64,000 nucleotides of DNA from assembly GCF_047948215.1 (NCBI RefSeq), contig NC_134456.1:60527029-60591028 (forward strand), read 5' to 3'. Shown one piece after another: positions 23,770 through 37,950 of this stretch (position 1 is the stretch's first letter; every line of letters begins with the position of its first letter). The position numbers and the translations under genes were made by a program. The notes beneath the pieces are model-generated. The model saw only the letters and a program-made list of their open reading frames with translations, was not told the origin of the DNA and did not search any database. The DNA comes from Lycorma delicatula. Its lineage: Eukaryota; Arthropoda; Insecta; Hemiptera; Fulgoridae.

Positions 23770-26700
23770 AAAACTCTCTCTTCCTCTCTCTAAAACTAAT
23801 CTGCAGAAAAACATAATTTTCACAATAGATTGTAATACCATTTTGGAAATTAAATCTAATTTGTTCCAGCAGATTTTAATCACTCCGTAAATAAAGTTAA
23901 CCAGTTACTACATAGTTTCTGTTCGCATAACATCATATAAAGTGATAAATTCTTGCTTATAATCGAACTTAAGGATTAAACCATAACTCGGGGAGCATTT
24001 GTACAGAATTTGTATGTTATATGCTAAAAGTTAATAGTATTAGGCGACCTAACAAAAGTTATTTATATTCTATTAATGTTTTAAAAAATTGATAATTTTT
24101 TTTGGACTAAAATTTACTTTAATTTAAACTACATCACTTTTTTTATCATGTTTATATTTCCTTTGCCATGGGATAATTGTTGGAGCTTTTTCAATTCCGT
24201 CAGTCACCAGTTTTTACACATAAAATTTATCTCGAAAAGTGTCTTGTTTATTACAATTTATAATTTGTTATTTCGTAAAGGACGAATGTAACAAAAAGAC
24301 TAGGATGGGCCTGTATTGAAGCTGGCAACCTTACAGACTTAAAATTCGTCTGTTCCTGACTAGTTTTTCCAGAAGATCTCTGAGACTTTATATGATCAAA
24401 CTTTCTTTTTATATATTATATATATAGATTTTTTGTGTATTTTTTATCCGTTAGTGCCTAGTGAAAAATTGGCACCGGTCATCATGTAAAACAGAAAACT
24501 ATGAAATGAGGATGCCACTTAGAAATAATTTCAAACTTTGTTACGTCCAAGAACAATCGAATCTTTTGTTTAAAGGTAAGTTAATAAGACTGGATAATCA
24601 ATATCTAAAATTGTACGTAGTTTAACCGTATTGGTTCTATCTATGACGCACGAGAAGTATAGAAGTAGTATAAGGGAAGAGAATAAGCACTGAAATCAGT
24701 AAACTCGTAGGGAGCCACCTCGGTCTTATCTCTAGAGAATATCTAATTCAATGTAACAATTCACTGTAAATTGAAGGAATGAGAACAGAGTAGCATAATA
24801 GAATGCAACTGCAAACCACGAGTCCAGTCTACTCAGGCACTGACGTACTGTTTCTATAAAGTGGTAGTTTTTTCATATGTTATCATTAACCATTAAAATA
24901 CAGATTACTTTGAACGAACTCACTGTTACAAATATACTTAAAAATACTTGTCTAGTACAAATTTTTAAGTAAAATATAAGTTGCGCAACAGATAAAATAA
25001 ATGGAAAACATATACTCTTCAATTTTGTTTTAATACCTCAAATTATATTTACAATCGGTTTCGTAGAACCGATTAAATCAAAGCCAGCTTAAGCATTGAT
25101 AAAGTCCAGTAATGAACTAGAAATCCTAATAATGTCCAATACTATGAATAAAAATACAACATAAAAAGAATAATAGACATAAAAATAAATAAAATTATAT
25201 ATTAATGATCGTAAACATTACATAAACAATTTGACGATGCACAACTTAAGAAGAGAGGCCTTGTCCTGAATATCACTATTAGGTTCCAAAACCAAATAGC
25301 CGCTTTAACATCTTCCCCGTAAATCAATAAAATCATCTAACACCCTACAAATCAATTAAAATCTATATATATATTTTCGTTTTTTTCTGGATTTTATTAG
25401 TGGGTGGCTTAAATAAGAAAACAAAAAGGAAATCAAATGAAAATCAACCTCATATTAATAATAATAACAGTAATAATTATAATAATATTAAATACTGATA
25501 ATAATAATAATAATAAATGATAATCTTTTTAATGAAATGGCTAAGTATCAGTTAGATCCGCACGTAATTATTTTTTTTAAGTATTAAAAGAAGAGATAAA
25601 TAAGTGATAAAAATATATTTCTCTTTAATCTAGTAGCTGTGGACTTATGCAGGTAAAGTTGTGCTTACATTATTGAAACGACATAAATGTTGAAGTAGTT
25701 TATAAAAAATTCTAATCCTTAAATAAATATAGATATTTGATTATATAATTTTTAAAAAGTGTGATAAAAGTGTTATTTTTACGGAAATCGTGAAAGTAAA
25801 TTACAATTTAAACTATTTTCTCTTATATTATTCGCCAAATTATTTCACATAAAGAAAACTTTCATGGAATCTCAACTTTAACTACAAATAATTTATTAAA
25901 AACATATAAATAACAGTGATATTGAAATTTTTAAATAAATTAAAAATAAACTCTGTAGCAGTGATAAAGTTGAGAAATAATAATAATAAACAAACATACT
26001 CTTTAATTTAAAAAAATAAAGGTCTGAATTCATTAATTCAGTAAAACAAAACACAAATTCAATCGTTTGGTAAGGAAGGTATCACAAAATATATAGCGAC
26101 AATGTCTCAAATGAATCTATTTTGGGCTATTTTAAAGAAAAACATTACTTAATTTTCTTTTTAAATTATTCCCTAACACTGCAAAAAAGACGTAAACTAC
26201 TTCAGTTATAAACGAGAAATTAAAAAAAAATAAATACTTTGTAGTTTTAATAGTAAAAGAGTATGAAAAGTTACAAAGTTCTAACTTTAAGGGATGGTTG
26301 TATCTATTTACTTTTCAAAAATGATTTTTCGATGTTAAATTACATGTAAATAATTTTTTTTTATAAAATTTAAGCTTTTTCAGATAAAAATCCCGTTAGT
26401 TCATTTCATTTAATTTTTTTCACTAAATTAATTTTTTTAATTTTTTCACTTAATCCCTCTAACAAAGAAAGCATACCGTGGCAAATTACTTCCTGGGATA
26501 TAAAGAAAAATAGACTCTAGCAATCTTACAAACAGTTCAAAACATAGAGTTGTACATCATAAGTTTTGTGTTTTGAATTAAGGGAAGCAGAATTTAGAAA
26601 AGTATAAAAATATCTAACGAGATAATCTGTCATTGAGAGTAACACACTACACTGAAAAATTATAATAATAAATCTTGTGTATATTGTTACAGCATATTAA

Positions 26701-28764
26701 AATGATAAATGTTAGAAATGGGTAGATTATTAAAAACCATTTAAAAAATACTACTGCTATATTATGATACTATTTTCTTATTATAAGAATTTAATTTGTT
26801 TCAGCGAATACATTATTTGTTTATATTTTGCTTCAACTTACAGGACGATATGTAAAACAACATACCCGCTAAAAAAAAAGTGTTAAACGCATTTGTTTAA
26901 ATTGTGCATAGGTCTATACATTTACGGTTTTATGTTCTATTTTCTTTTTAACTTTGTAACAAAAAAAAAAAAACATTTGAGTAATAATATTCTTAATGTT
27001 CAAAACGAAACAAAACATCTACGTTCTATTCAATATAAATTTAAGGATGTTGACACAAAACCTATCTGTTTCACCAGAAATCTGTTCGTTGTTATCAAAC
27101 AAGTGTTTCTGGCAGTTTATCGGTTTTTAAAAGGAGACACTAGTAATTGATACAAACCAGACGCCTAGTTAAGTCTACAATACGTTTTCCAGATACCCCT
27201 TCATTTACAAAGACATCACCCCTTAATGAAGGGATACAAAGTTTTCATCTTTTAGAATTTTAATGACAACAGAAAGTCTTTACCTCTAATGAAAGCATTT
27301 TATATATGTATGTTTTTCTTTATAATAAAAAGTATTTTAGTCGTTCAATATATTGTAATTTATTTATGTTCAGAACCGAGAAAAACTAATCTACAATGAA
27401 ATTCTGTGGCATTGTATTGTTTCAACAAATCAATATATTATAAATATTTATTACTTTTTTAAAGAAATATTTTGTTAAAATTTACACGTAAAATTACAAA
27501 TATTACAGTAAAACATCGTTGCCATCTAGCTAATTTTCAATTACGGAACTTTTAATTTTCAGTTAGCTTCTTTATACTTTGTTAGGATTTTAACTTTGGT
27601 TATTCAGCACAGTTAGAATTAGCAATAATGGTAATATCCAGTTAATAAAAATATATAACTTCAAAAACAGGTATTATAAAAACATATTCCTATTTAAATT
27701 ATTACTATTTATATGTTATTTTACTTAAATCAAATTTTAATTAGGGAAATTCATGCCATTATCTAAATTAAATATATTATTCAAATACCGATAACTATAC
27801 TGAGATATATTTATTTTAATCATACAATGGAATTGAAACAAACTGTACGTAGGCTGTAATTTTCCTTGAAACAATTATTCAAATATACATTCCAAATTAA
27901 AATAATGAACATTGGAGATAAACTTAAAATTCAATCTAAATTTAAGTACAATTCAAATATCTTAGGCGTACCTTAAAATATTTTCAACATTTTTATTTCA
28001 TATAATAATAATTTTTGAAAAAGAAAAAATAATATATATATATAGTATTTCTAAAATTATGGGTTTGCTATACATTTTCGGATTCTACTTGTAAATCTCA
28101 ACAAAAGATATCCTTAAGAAAAATGGCAGTTTCCCTTTTGTTCTCCCACTGCCCGCCAATTTGTTACTTTTACATAAAAATTTATATCTCAAGTTCGGAT
28201 AGATTTATTATATTAATATTTGGTAGGCGTCTTGGTAATAAAGTTTTAAAATCAGCAAAAAGTCAGGACTTAAATATCTTCTAAAATTACAAAATGGCGG
28301 CCATGTTTATTTTTCAATCCGTTATACCACCATATTAGTTTTATCAAAATTTATGTTTATTTGCTAAAATAATTTTATTTTGAACAAAACGACGTAATTC
28401 AGTAAATTGGACTGAATGCTTGTAGTATGTTTACTGTCGAACCCTAAATATTAACACTGCTATTTGTATTTCTTTTACAATATAAATACAATTCGTATAT
28501 AGGATGTACTTACTCGATAATATTACAAAATAGTTTGATGGCTTTTAGTAATATGATTGTACATCCATCTTTTGGTTATTTTTATAAACTGTAAATTCCG
28601 TAAAAATTAGTTAATCTCAATACCAGATCAATATATTTGCATTGTAATATCCGATCTAACGTCTATTGGAATTTGTCTTTTTACACCATTTTTAGGCAAG
28701 ATCGTTATATATTTACTGCCGGTTGTCTTTCTTGATAGCAGCATTTAAACAGTAGAGTATAACA
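23770..28764. other. AT-rich non-coding DNA
   Basis: No gene is supported. An AAT microsatellite lies at 25458-25520. At about 27190-27238 a 12-base inverted repeat (CCCTTCATT and AATGAAGGG) forms a possible small hairpin. A GC-richer patch at 24640-24850 shows no recognisable coding sequence. Confidence 0.5.
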
Positions 28765-28860
28765 GTAGCATGTTATAAATGGCATACGTAACTGAGATTG
28801 TAACCTAGGACCTTCGAATAAAGATGGGGACGTTACCACTCGGTCACGGAGTAAAGGTAA
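28765..28860 (-). repeat. tRNA-derived SINE remnant (family A)
   Basis: Read on the minus strand from 28860: CTCCGTGACCGAGTGGTAACG (a good tRNA-like box A, about 28834-28847), then CGAAGGTCCTAG, a damaged box B GGTTACAATCTC (28795-28806), then GTATGCCATTT and CATGCTAC. This order matches the better-preserved SINE at 57.5 kb. The 3' tail is not preserved. Confidence 0.6.
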
Positions 28861-31555
28861 TGTAGCAAAAATAATATGTAAAGTGTAATGTAATCTAGTT
28901 GACAAAATGTGATCACTTTTATCAAATAAACAAGATATTATTTGTTAAAATTATCGATTCCGCGTCGTTTTCAGCCTGCCTCTCTGTTAATATTTAATAA
29001 AAATTACATTTTATCGTTGAATTAGGATACGTTAATGATACACGCTTATCCAAAAATTCTTTTAAAAAAATAAGTAATAATAAGGGATTTTACTTTTTAA
29101 AGTATAAAAATGGTAGTCATAATTTTTAAATCATGAATATGTTTGTAATTATTTGTTTTATAAGCAGATTGTTAATTAACTACAATTTTATAGAATTTTA
29201 TCGTGATAAAAGAATTACTATTGTTTTATTCAAATATAATTTTAAACAAAAGTTCTATGATGACATCCTAAAACTTTTATTAAAATTAGGAAGGAATATT
29301 TTATATACGTCGTTGTTCTTTATTTTGAGTCAGGGCTTGATTCATTCAGTTTAAAGAAAAGAGAACTCTGCATTAAAATAACACATTCCATGAAAAAATA
29401 GTTTTTAAAGACGATATTTAAAATTGCCAAACTATACTGTATTCATTTCTGTACAATATCTCTTCTTCAATACAAACAGGAAATTAACAATTGGGATTTA
29501 TTTGAAAAGGGTTTCTTTATTTATCCATATACCAGGTATTATTACAATATTCCAATGCAAACTTATAAATAAATATCTTCTATTACACATATGTAAGCAG
29601 CACTGGAACTTTAGAAGGTCTGTAAAACCTGTGCACACATGTGCATAAAACATAAAGATCTTACCCTTAAAAATTTATATATATATACTTCAGTTCAAAT
29701 CCATATGACTCCAACTCTAATTTAAAATTAACCTAATAAAAATACTTCTTGTGTAATTTATTACAAATATAAAAGAAATTTTTTCTTCAATTATTCTATT
29801 TACTTACTAATAGCCACCTTTGCAGTTTAGATTTAAGTATATTTTTACATGTAGTTATTAATTGCAAGTTATTTGAAAGATATGAAACAATTTTGTAGCA
29901 TTGTACAAGTGCCTTTTTGCCCGCTTTGAGTCTAATCAATAGTGAAGCAATAAATTTGTTTCTTGCTTTGATACTAGACAAGTTATGCATTTGTTTCAAA
30001 TTACGGTAGTTATACAATAATACTCGTAAATTTGTACGAATACAAATATAACATTTCGTAAAATTTAATGCAAGTGATATTTCTCTGTAATATTAAATAC
30101 AATATATTTTGCCTCATCTTTATGAATGGAATGATTTCTGTGGTTTTGAAATGAGACGGACAATAACCATTTTGAATACACTTATTGAAAATATCAGCCG
30201 GTGGACAGCAAATAGCATTTTTTAATATTTATAATAAATGTTCGCATATACACCATCCAATCACCTGATTTTTTTTTAAGAGAATATGTTATTTTCACGA
30301 CTTTATGCCGACTAGTAGGGTTCACGAATAACGTGTTAGTATTATAAAAACAGTATTTGGTACACTCTTCAATGTAATATCATATCTGAAATGACTAGCT
30401 AGATTCTTGCCTACTTTACTTAAAAATTCATTAAAATGAATTTTAATGAAGTTTAAAATGATATTTACTTAACTGCAAAGATGAACTAAATTTGTTTAAT
30501 AAAATAATGTATCAAGATTTAATTTATTTGGTAATATAAACATACGTATAGAAGGTAAAACTTTAATTAAAATTGAATTGAAAATTAAATCTAAATTTAA
30601 ATTGTAGATGGAATATACAAAACAGCAAATTGAGGATATTCGATACAGTATGTTCAAGTTAATCGTTTATCACAGAATAGAAAGCAATCGGAAGTACCAT
30701 CAAACCAGTCATCATTGGGCGATGATTCCAAAAGAAGAGGTATTTATAGCCTTAGTATTGAAATCTGGAATTTTTTATTTCTGTAAATGATACGTCATTT
30801 TGGATTACATCAGGTACAAAATAGAAATGTCTGCAACTAATTTTTGCGATAATTGTTTTTTATCTTAAGAAAATAAAACTATTGTTTGTAAATATATAAT
30901 AATCAAGTACAATTTACTTGAAAATCTTATTCTTAAACATATTTATACAAATGGAACGTAAACGTTCAACTTTCATTCGTTCAAAACGACCCAACAGTTT
31001 AATATAAATAATCAAACATGAAGTATGAGGGAACCGAATATGGGGTCTGGAATAAAAAGTTTTAAAAATATTATTCTAACAAAGTGCGTGCCATTCTAAC
31101 ACAATTTCAACTTAAAAGTTGAGCTAATGAAACGTATAATTTGCCTGCTAATCGTAGCAAAAGTATTTATAATTTAAATTTTAATGTTTGAAATTTAAAA
31201 AAATGAACTCGACACTCTTTAATAAAGAGAAATTTAATGTTACAAGCTTTATCAAAATTTATTTGAATATCTCAATTTATTCTTGAGATAAGAAAAATAA
31301 AATAAAAATAAAGGCAGACTAAAACAAAACATATTTTTTTAAAAAAACTTGTTTTATCTTGATTAATATGACAGATCTCTCATGTTATATTTTTATTTCG
31401 ATACTATCAGTTGGAAGGGCTTCATAAGGAAAAACATTTAAAATACCCTTTGTTTAATTTTTAATAAATTGAAAAAAACTGCAATATATGTTTAATTTTT
31501 TTGTATTACTATAATAACAACAACATAGATTTATACACATACACACACCCGCGCG

Positions 31556-31617
<62 letters not shown>

Positions 31618-32333
31618 TTAAATTATTTTTTAATTTATATAATAGAGCAATGAACACTCATATGAGTTACATACACTGAATTCTTTTAAGAAATTAGCTT
31701 ATTAATATTATATTATATTTGCTTATTAATATAAATATTACAACTCAACAGTTGTAATATTTTTAAATTAGTGTATGTAGTTTTAATTTTACATTACATT
31801 TTTTTATGGTATTAAATACCAGTATTGTCATAGAACATTCCATACAACTATTTAGATTTTACTTTACTGATATAAATGTATTTATGATTGTATTAGTGTG
31901 TTTAATTTTTTTTCTATGTTAATCTTCATTTTAAGTGGTAATATTTTTTGAGTTATTAAATCGTATTACATAATTTTTTTTAAAGAAGTGTAAAATTTAT
32001 TTCATATTTTGTTATTATTGTTAAAGTAATGTAGTATGTTCCTACAATTAAGTGAATAACGCACAAGGATTAACATAAACCCTTTTATTTCTATTTCAGA
32101 GTAATATTCGTTTTAATTAATTTTAATAATATAATAAATAAAACGAAAGGCTTGTAAAACATTTTATATAAATAAATACGTACAGCTAACAAAATAGCAA
32201 CGCAATAGTTAAGTGAATAAATGGGCGGCAAATGAACTTTTTCAGAAAAAAATTTACGTTCAGCAATTTAGAGGAAGCAACAGCTTTGCATCTGACTGTT
32301 TCCTTAAATAATTTTTAATCAAGGTTAAAATAG
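28861..32333. other. AT-rich non-coding DNA with CA/TA microsatellite
   Basis: No gene is supported. A compound microsatellite at 31534-31613 consists of CA repeats with a short GCGCGC interruption followed by about 17 TA units. A frame through it on the minus strand is an artefact of the repeat. Confidence 0.5.
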
Positions 32334-32699
32334 TGCACAAAGAAGCTTAAAAAGCTCTTTTCTCTTCACGGTTTTAAAGGCCAGATTTATCGTCTGAACA
32401 AAGGGCGTGTGATGTTCGCTAAAAGCGGCAAACCCAGGAACGACCTGACGGGGTGTTTTTCACCCGAGGTATGTTTCATGTCGAGCGAGGCTTTTATAGC
32501 TCTTTGGGGGATTCTCTTTGTAGGAACAGCTACAGAATTGGTCGCGCTCTACACTGCAGTCACCTGGAGTGGAAGATACCTCCGACAGACAATGTGGCCG
32601 GTACTCAAACAACACTCTCTTCATCTAAGCGACCTCTTCACGCCCTGTCAACAACCACTTTGTCAATTTACAGGTAGAACGATACTCACGCCGTTATAA
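32334..32699 (+). other. GC-richer island with a long open frame, unassigned
   Basis: A roughly 300-base island markedly richer in G and C than its surroundings. One plus-strand frame is open for 121 codons from 32334 to the stop at 32697-32699, and a second is open from 32423 and ends at an AG/GTAGAA that resembles a splice donor (near 32678). The minus strand also has a 55-codon frame and a good TATA box, TATAAAAG, at 32491-32498. I recognise no protein family in any of these. It could be a coding exon, a promoter region, or an unclassified repeat; high GC alone makes stops rarer in every frame, so openness is weak evidence. Confidence 0.3.
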
Positions 32700-35164
32700 A
32701 AGATTTCTTTTAACCCTCTTGATTATCAAACTCACCTGGAAATAATCTTGATTTTATTTTTAGTTCTCCGGAAAAAAAATATATTTCAACCGAACAGTTT
32801 TTCACATGTGATATTAAATATTGTAATTTCTATCCTTTTTCTTTTACCTTTTACTCCCGTTATTTTAAATATTATCGGAGCTTAGGTGTAAATATTATTA
32901 TTATTAAAATAAATTGTTTTTCATTAAAATCAATTCTAATTCATATTACAAAAAATAGATAAATAGGGAAATAATAAAACTACTACAAACATTAAATGCA
33001 TTATCACATTATAAATAACAAAAAATGATATTCAGTCATCTAAGTGGTTGATTTAATGCAGATTTCTTTTCTATTTGTAACTTTGGCGGTAATCTTTCCA
33101 GTTTAACATTATTTATTGACTTATAAAAACATCAATTTCGATTTTATATATTTAAATTTTTGTTTTATTTACTGAATTTAAATTTTTCTGCATTTCATTT
33201 AAAAATAAATTATCATCACTTACGGATTTACTGAAGGCTTAAAATTAATTGCTTCCCATTATTAAAAAAAATTAAAACTTTTTTGATCCAAATGATTTCT
33301 CATTAAAAAAATTTTAAAACTAATAGTTTTACTAAATTTAATGTTTTAAAGCTAAAGGTTTACAATTTTTCCAACTTTTCCATTGCCAGTAATCACATTT
33401 ATAAAATGCTATACCTAATTTTATTTTTGATGTTTGAGATATTTGTGGTTCCATTCGTGAAGAAACTAACAGCATTAGTTAAAAAAAATAATATTACTCA
33501 ATATTAGGTAAGTACATTATTTAAATTATATTTAATTCAAGACAGTACAAAATTTTGCTCTACTAAATTGCCAAAATGCAAATTATATACATGGTGAGTT
33601 GCAATATTATTTACGTTGTCCTAAATGAGAGTCAAAATGCTAATAAGTGTACTTAAGCGAGGACAGAGAGGATGAACTGTTCACGCAGGCAGAAGTAAAT
33701 GGTAATGAGCTTATGCAAAGCACACACCTTCCCGTCTTAAATCATACGGCAACCTTAATTACCAGATTGTGAAGGCAGTGGCAAAACTATCCACTTTATA
33801 TAAAACCACTTCACATTAAGCCGTAAAATGAAAACAGTTAACATAATTTTTTAATATCTTCATCTCATTAGAAACACGTATATTTTATGCGTTTTTCAAC
33901 ATTAAAATATGAACCTTTTTTAAAAATATACCGTAATTTGTAACAAATTTAGTACCTCTGTCCGTTATAATTCACGTCGTATCACTATCTATTTACATAA
34001 TAAAAACAATGAAAAATATTATATTTAAAAAAAAAAAAACGTTTTAATTATAATCTTTTATTTTATAAACGATATTTGTCTCCCAGTTACTGGTACAAAC
34101 TACTGTACTTAAGACGTTTAATTGCACGTAAATATTTGATAGAAAAGACCAAATTGCGCGCGCTCTCACACACTCTCTAACACTTCCTCTCTCTCATACT
34201 CTCTCTCTCTTGTGTGCGCGCTTAAAGACACGCAAACACCGCACGCACACATACACAAACACAGACAGCCCAATTTCATACATGTAAGTCAAATTCAGAT
34301 CGTCAAAAGTAATCACCTCAGAAAATCGCCAGATCAGATTTTTCCTTATCCAGAAATTCATCAGATCATTGTTTCCTTTGTATATTTTTTTCTGAATCAT
34401 TTCCACTTCTTAACATCCTCATCTTCCCTAACAACAATCTTTTGAACCTCGGATATTATTTTCTGATTTCATTTCAGCAAACCTTTTTCTTATTTTTCTA
34501 TATATATTTTTTCTTTCTTCTTTTTCCCCGGGCGACTTTAATTATTTAATTAAAGTCTAGAAAATCTCAAAAAGTCATTTCAAAAAATTAAATAAGATGT
34601 ATGTCATGTGATACGTCGTTTTTAAAGTCTTTATGAAACAAGCAAAACGGTATAAAAATCACTAATTTTAAATATTTAAACCAAAATGGCGACCATAAAT
34701 GTCATTACGTTAATTAAAAATTGAAAAAAAATTATTAAAATTTTTTAAATACTACTTTTAATTAAACTTGTCAGTAGTAAACAGTCTTGAATCTAAATCT
34801 AAGTAAATAATAATTAATTTACTCGTTTATTTATTTATGTAAAAATAAAAATTTCCGCTAAACCGGTTAGCACAACTGCAACCAGTTTGGAGAGCTCGGG
34901 ACCATCAATACCGTACCCCACAGGGAGCTCCTGCGGAAATTATCAAAACATTCGTTAGAACTTTGCCTGTAAAAGTCCTCAGAACTGAACGGCACGGCGA
35001 AGTCAACGAACTATGTTTACAGTTCTAAACATAACCTAACTTAAAACTGAAATGAAAATGGGAAAAAATAAAAAAAAATAAGCATGCAAACATTATATTT
35101 CAGTGCAATTAGATTTGTAATAAAGAATACTTTCAAAAAATATCTCGAATTTTGTTAGACAAAG
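32700..35164. other. AT-rich non-coding DNA
   Basis: No gene is supported. A GC-richer patch at about 33640-33790 and another at 34865-35010 (the latter with GAGCTC and GGGAGCTCC words) have no recognisable content. A CT/CA-rich low-complexity tract occupies about 34153-34270. Confidence 0.5.
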
Positions 35165-35260
35165 ATTTTTTCCACTTGATGAGCCACGGGACTCGAATAT
35201 GATACTTTTTCTTTTTTTAAAGGTGACTTTACGAATCGCGCCACTAAATAGCAATACTTG
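35165..35260 (-). repeat. Possible tRNA-derived SINE remnant (different family)
   Basis: On the minus strand TATTTAGTGGCGCGATTCG (about 35233-35253) resembles box A and, after about 45 bases, CATATTCGAGTCCCG (35187-35201) resembles box B. Spacing fits a tRNA head. The words between the boxes (AAAGTCACC, then an A-rich stretch) differ from the other SINEs here. No tail or duplication is seen, so this remains tentative. Confidence 0.4.
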
Positions 35261-35880
35261 ATAGTACTAAGTAGCGTAAAACTTGATATACTTAAAATAA
35301 TAAAATTTAAAAATATATACAACTTGTTTTAATAGTAAATGGCCTTACGTAAATAAAAGTATTGAAGATGAAACTATTTTTTTTTTTAAATAAGAGTATC
35401 ACTTCTCTAAAAAAAATTAGAATATTAGTTTACAAGAGATTATAGCTACTAATAAAACAGTGTTACAAATTTGCCAACAAATATTTATTACATAAAACAG
35501 AAACAAATTCGGCTGGTAAAATTTTTATTCTACAATTAGAACTATTTGAACTAATTGGTAGAGAAATAAAAAATCTCAATTAATAATAATATAAAAAGTG
35601 TGCCCATGGATACTACAAAAATAGAGGATTACACTTATAAAGTAATAAGTGCTATATTACATCACGGATCTTCGATTGGTGAAAGTCATTATACTAGTTT
35701 TATTAAAAAAAGAAAAATATGGTATGAAGTGATATGACTGTCAACAAAAAAAAAAGTTTGCCGAGAAATTAAAAAAATGTGTATTTTTTTGTTCTAGAAA
35801 GGGAATAAATTTTAATAATAAACGCATGAGATAACAATCAATAATTCATAAAAATAATTTAACAAAACGCAGTGACATCA

Positions 35881-36396
35881 AAAAAATTAATTTAATGAAA
35901 TTAAATTAATTTTTGTAAATTAAATTAAATTATCTGCAAGACTTAATTAAATTAAGTCTTGCAGATAATTTCTTCGCTCAAAAAAACAAAAATTTCTGTA
36001 ATATAAACTCTTACCGGCCCGATTTAATTTATATGTATGTAATACATATCAAATTTACTGAAATAATACAATTCTTATTATTATTCGTTGTTTAATAAAT
36101 GAAATCGGGCCGGTAAGAGTGTTGTAACCAATTTTTCTATTGTTTTTCATTATCTGGAACGCTTAAACATTATTTATTATATATTATTGTATAACTATTG
36201 TCTATAACATATATTTAAGGTGTATTTATTTTTAAACAAAATTCTAAATTAATAACAACAGATTTTGATAATAGAAATGTGTCTTACCTTGTTTTATCAG
36301 TATCATTTTGTTAAAAACAATTTTATTTATATTACAGAAATATTTGTTTTTTGAGCGGAAGAAATGATATCTGCGAGACTCTTACCGTACGATTTA
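35881..36396. mobile_element. Composite inverted-repeat (MITE-like) element
   Basis: Outer arms 35953-36005 and 36327-36384 are imperfect reverse complements over about 53-58 bases (TTGCAGATA..., CGCTCAAAAAA..., TTTCTGTAATATAA on the left). The left arm is overlapped by a perfect palindrome, 22-bp arms at 35927-35948 and 35950-35971 with a single-base centre, and a further AT-rich palindrome precedes it (35882-35913). Just inside the left arm lies ACTCTTACCGGCCCGATTTA (36007-36026); an inverted copy sits at 36102-36120 and a third, direct copy with two changes at 36378-36396, across the right end. There is no coding capacity. Repeated subterminal motifs of this type are often transposase-binding sites, which here is inference. 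Confidence 0.7.
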
Positions 36397-36861
36397 CAAT
36401 TTCATTTTAATTTTTTTGGATTTTTATTATTATTATTTTAAGTAGATTCTGCAAAATAATGCCATCGTTGCTATCAAACTGGGCAATTCGTTTAATGAAA
36501 TATATATTTTTTTTAAATAAATATTTTTTCTAAATTATTTAAAATTCCATTTATTTAAATATTGTCATAGAATTTTATATTACATTATTATGAGCTGCTA
36601 TATTGTTTATTAACTGTTTGCCATGCTAGATAAATTTGGTTCATTATTTTTCTAATAATAGCTGTTTTTTTTTATAAAACAGACGTGCCTAGTGAGTTCT
36701 ACTGAAAATTTGTCTTTTTTCCGAATATAATCAGATATTATATTGATGACTATATTGATTGTCTATATTGCGTATTAATATCTTAGTATTGTGTCAAGAA
36801 GGAATATCTTTACTCGGTGTCTTATTTAAATAAGTGACATAATCTTCCATAACGCATTGCC

Positions 36862-37950
36862 ATGGACCAGCTACAAGCTGTTCCTCCTAGCAACGGCGAA
36901 TCATCGCATGTAAACAATAACATACTGTCTCATGTAAACCCTAACCTACAAGGTAATAGAGTTCGTGGGCTTCTAAAGTGTTCCGACAGAGAACCTCGAA
37001 ATCGACGCGGCGTAAATTAATTAGAGACAACATTATCGGTAACATGAGTGACTTTTGGAGCAGAGAGTGAAAGTGATATTACGGATTTTAATGAGGCATA
37101 CCCTCCCTACCAAGCAATACCAGAATTACGCATAAAAAATTAAAATACCAGTTGGCAGAATGATGAAATTCCGGTGGCTAAAAACACCAAATTATACTGA
37201 CCCTAATACTCGCGTACAATCAGCTGGTCCATCTACTTTTGCTATCCCTGAGTCAAATAAATTTAGTCTTCCTGAAAAACTTTTAACCAAAATTTGCATG
37301 CAAAAACATTAAAACCTGACCCAATTTTTGTAACAGGCGTTAATTTAAAAAACTGAATTGAAAAATTTTCTATTACAATTTTTTCCTATTTATAATGTTA
37401 TTAAATAAAAATTGACGACAATGAAATCGTTCCACACAGTAAACGTTCTGCCAGTTGATATTGAACATAAATTTATTAGGTCAAAAATGCCGCAAAACAA
37501 TATTAGAAACTATACATATAAACTTAAACATAAAAGAGTATATAGAGTGGTCATGCCTAGGTATGCATCACTCGGAAGATAAATTAGTAATCATTGATGA
37601 ATTGACGAACTTAGGCTACGAGATTGAAAACGTTAATAACTTTCTACATCGTCAAACGAAGAAACCGCTGCCACTTTATTTTGTAGATTTGGAGTCCAAA
37701 TCTAATAACAAAGAAATCTTCTACGTGAGATCTCTCAACTATACAATTGCAAGCTTTGTATGTTAAAAAAAGAAGTGGTCCAATACGTTGCCAACGTTTT
37801 GGGCATACCAAAAATCTATGCAATCGCCCGCACCGTTGTGAAAAATGTGGTGCAGATCATGTTACAATAGTCTATTCTAACGCACTACAGGTTTCAGCTT
37901 CCTGTGGTAACTGCGGCTATCAACACTCAGCGAGATACAAAGGATGTTAA
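36862..37950 (+). pseudogene. Jockey ORF1 (gag) pseudogene
   Basis: The gag would bind element RNA. It starts MDQLQAVPPSNGESS at 36862 and meets a stop after 52 codons (37018-37020). Further pieces are readable in other frames, including 37455-37766 and 37747-37950. The last piece holds the diagnostic zinc-knuckle block: RCQRFGHTKNLC, then CEKCGADH, then CGNCGYQHSARYKGC. In intact Jockey gags the first two knuckles have an extra Cys on the left and right respectively; here those positions are occupied by other residues, so only the third knuckle (C-x2-C-x3-H-x6-C) is complete. At least two frameshifts separate the pieces. Confidence 0.8.

Noticed and set aside
31454..31657. Minus-strand frame rich in Ile-Tyr and Cys-Val repeats
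   Set aside because: Translation of the TA and CA microsatellite; the same applies to 63099-63293 and the frame near 11799-11987.
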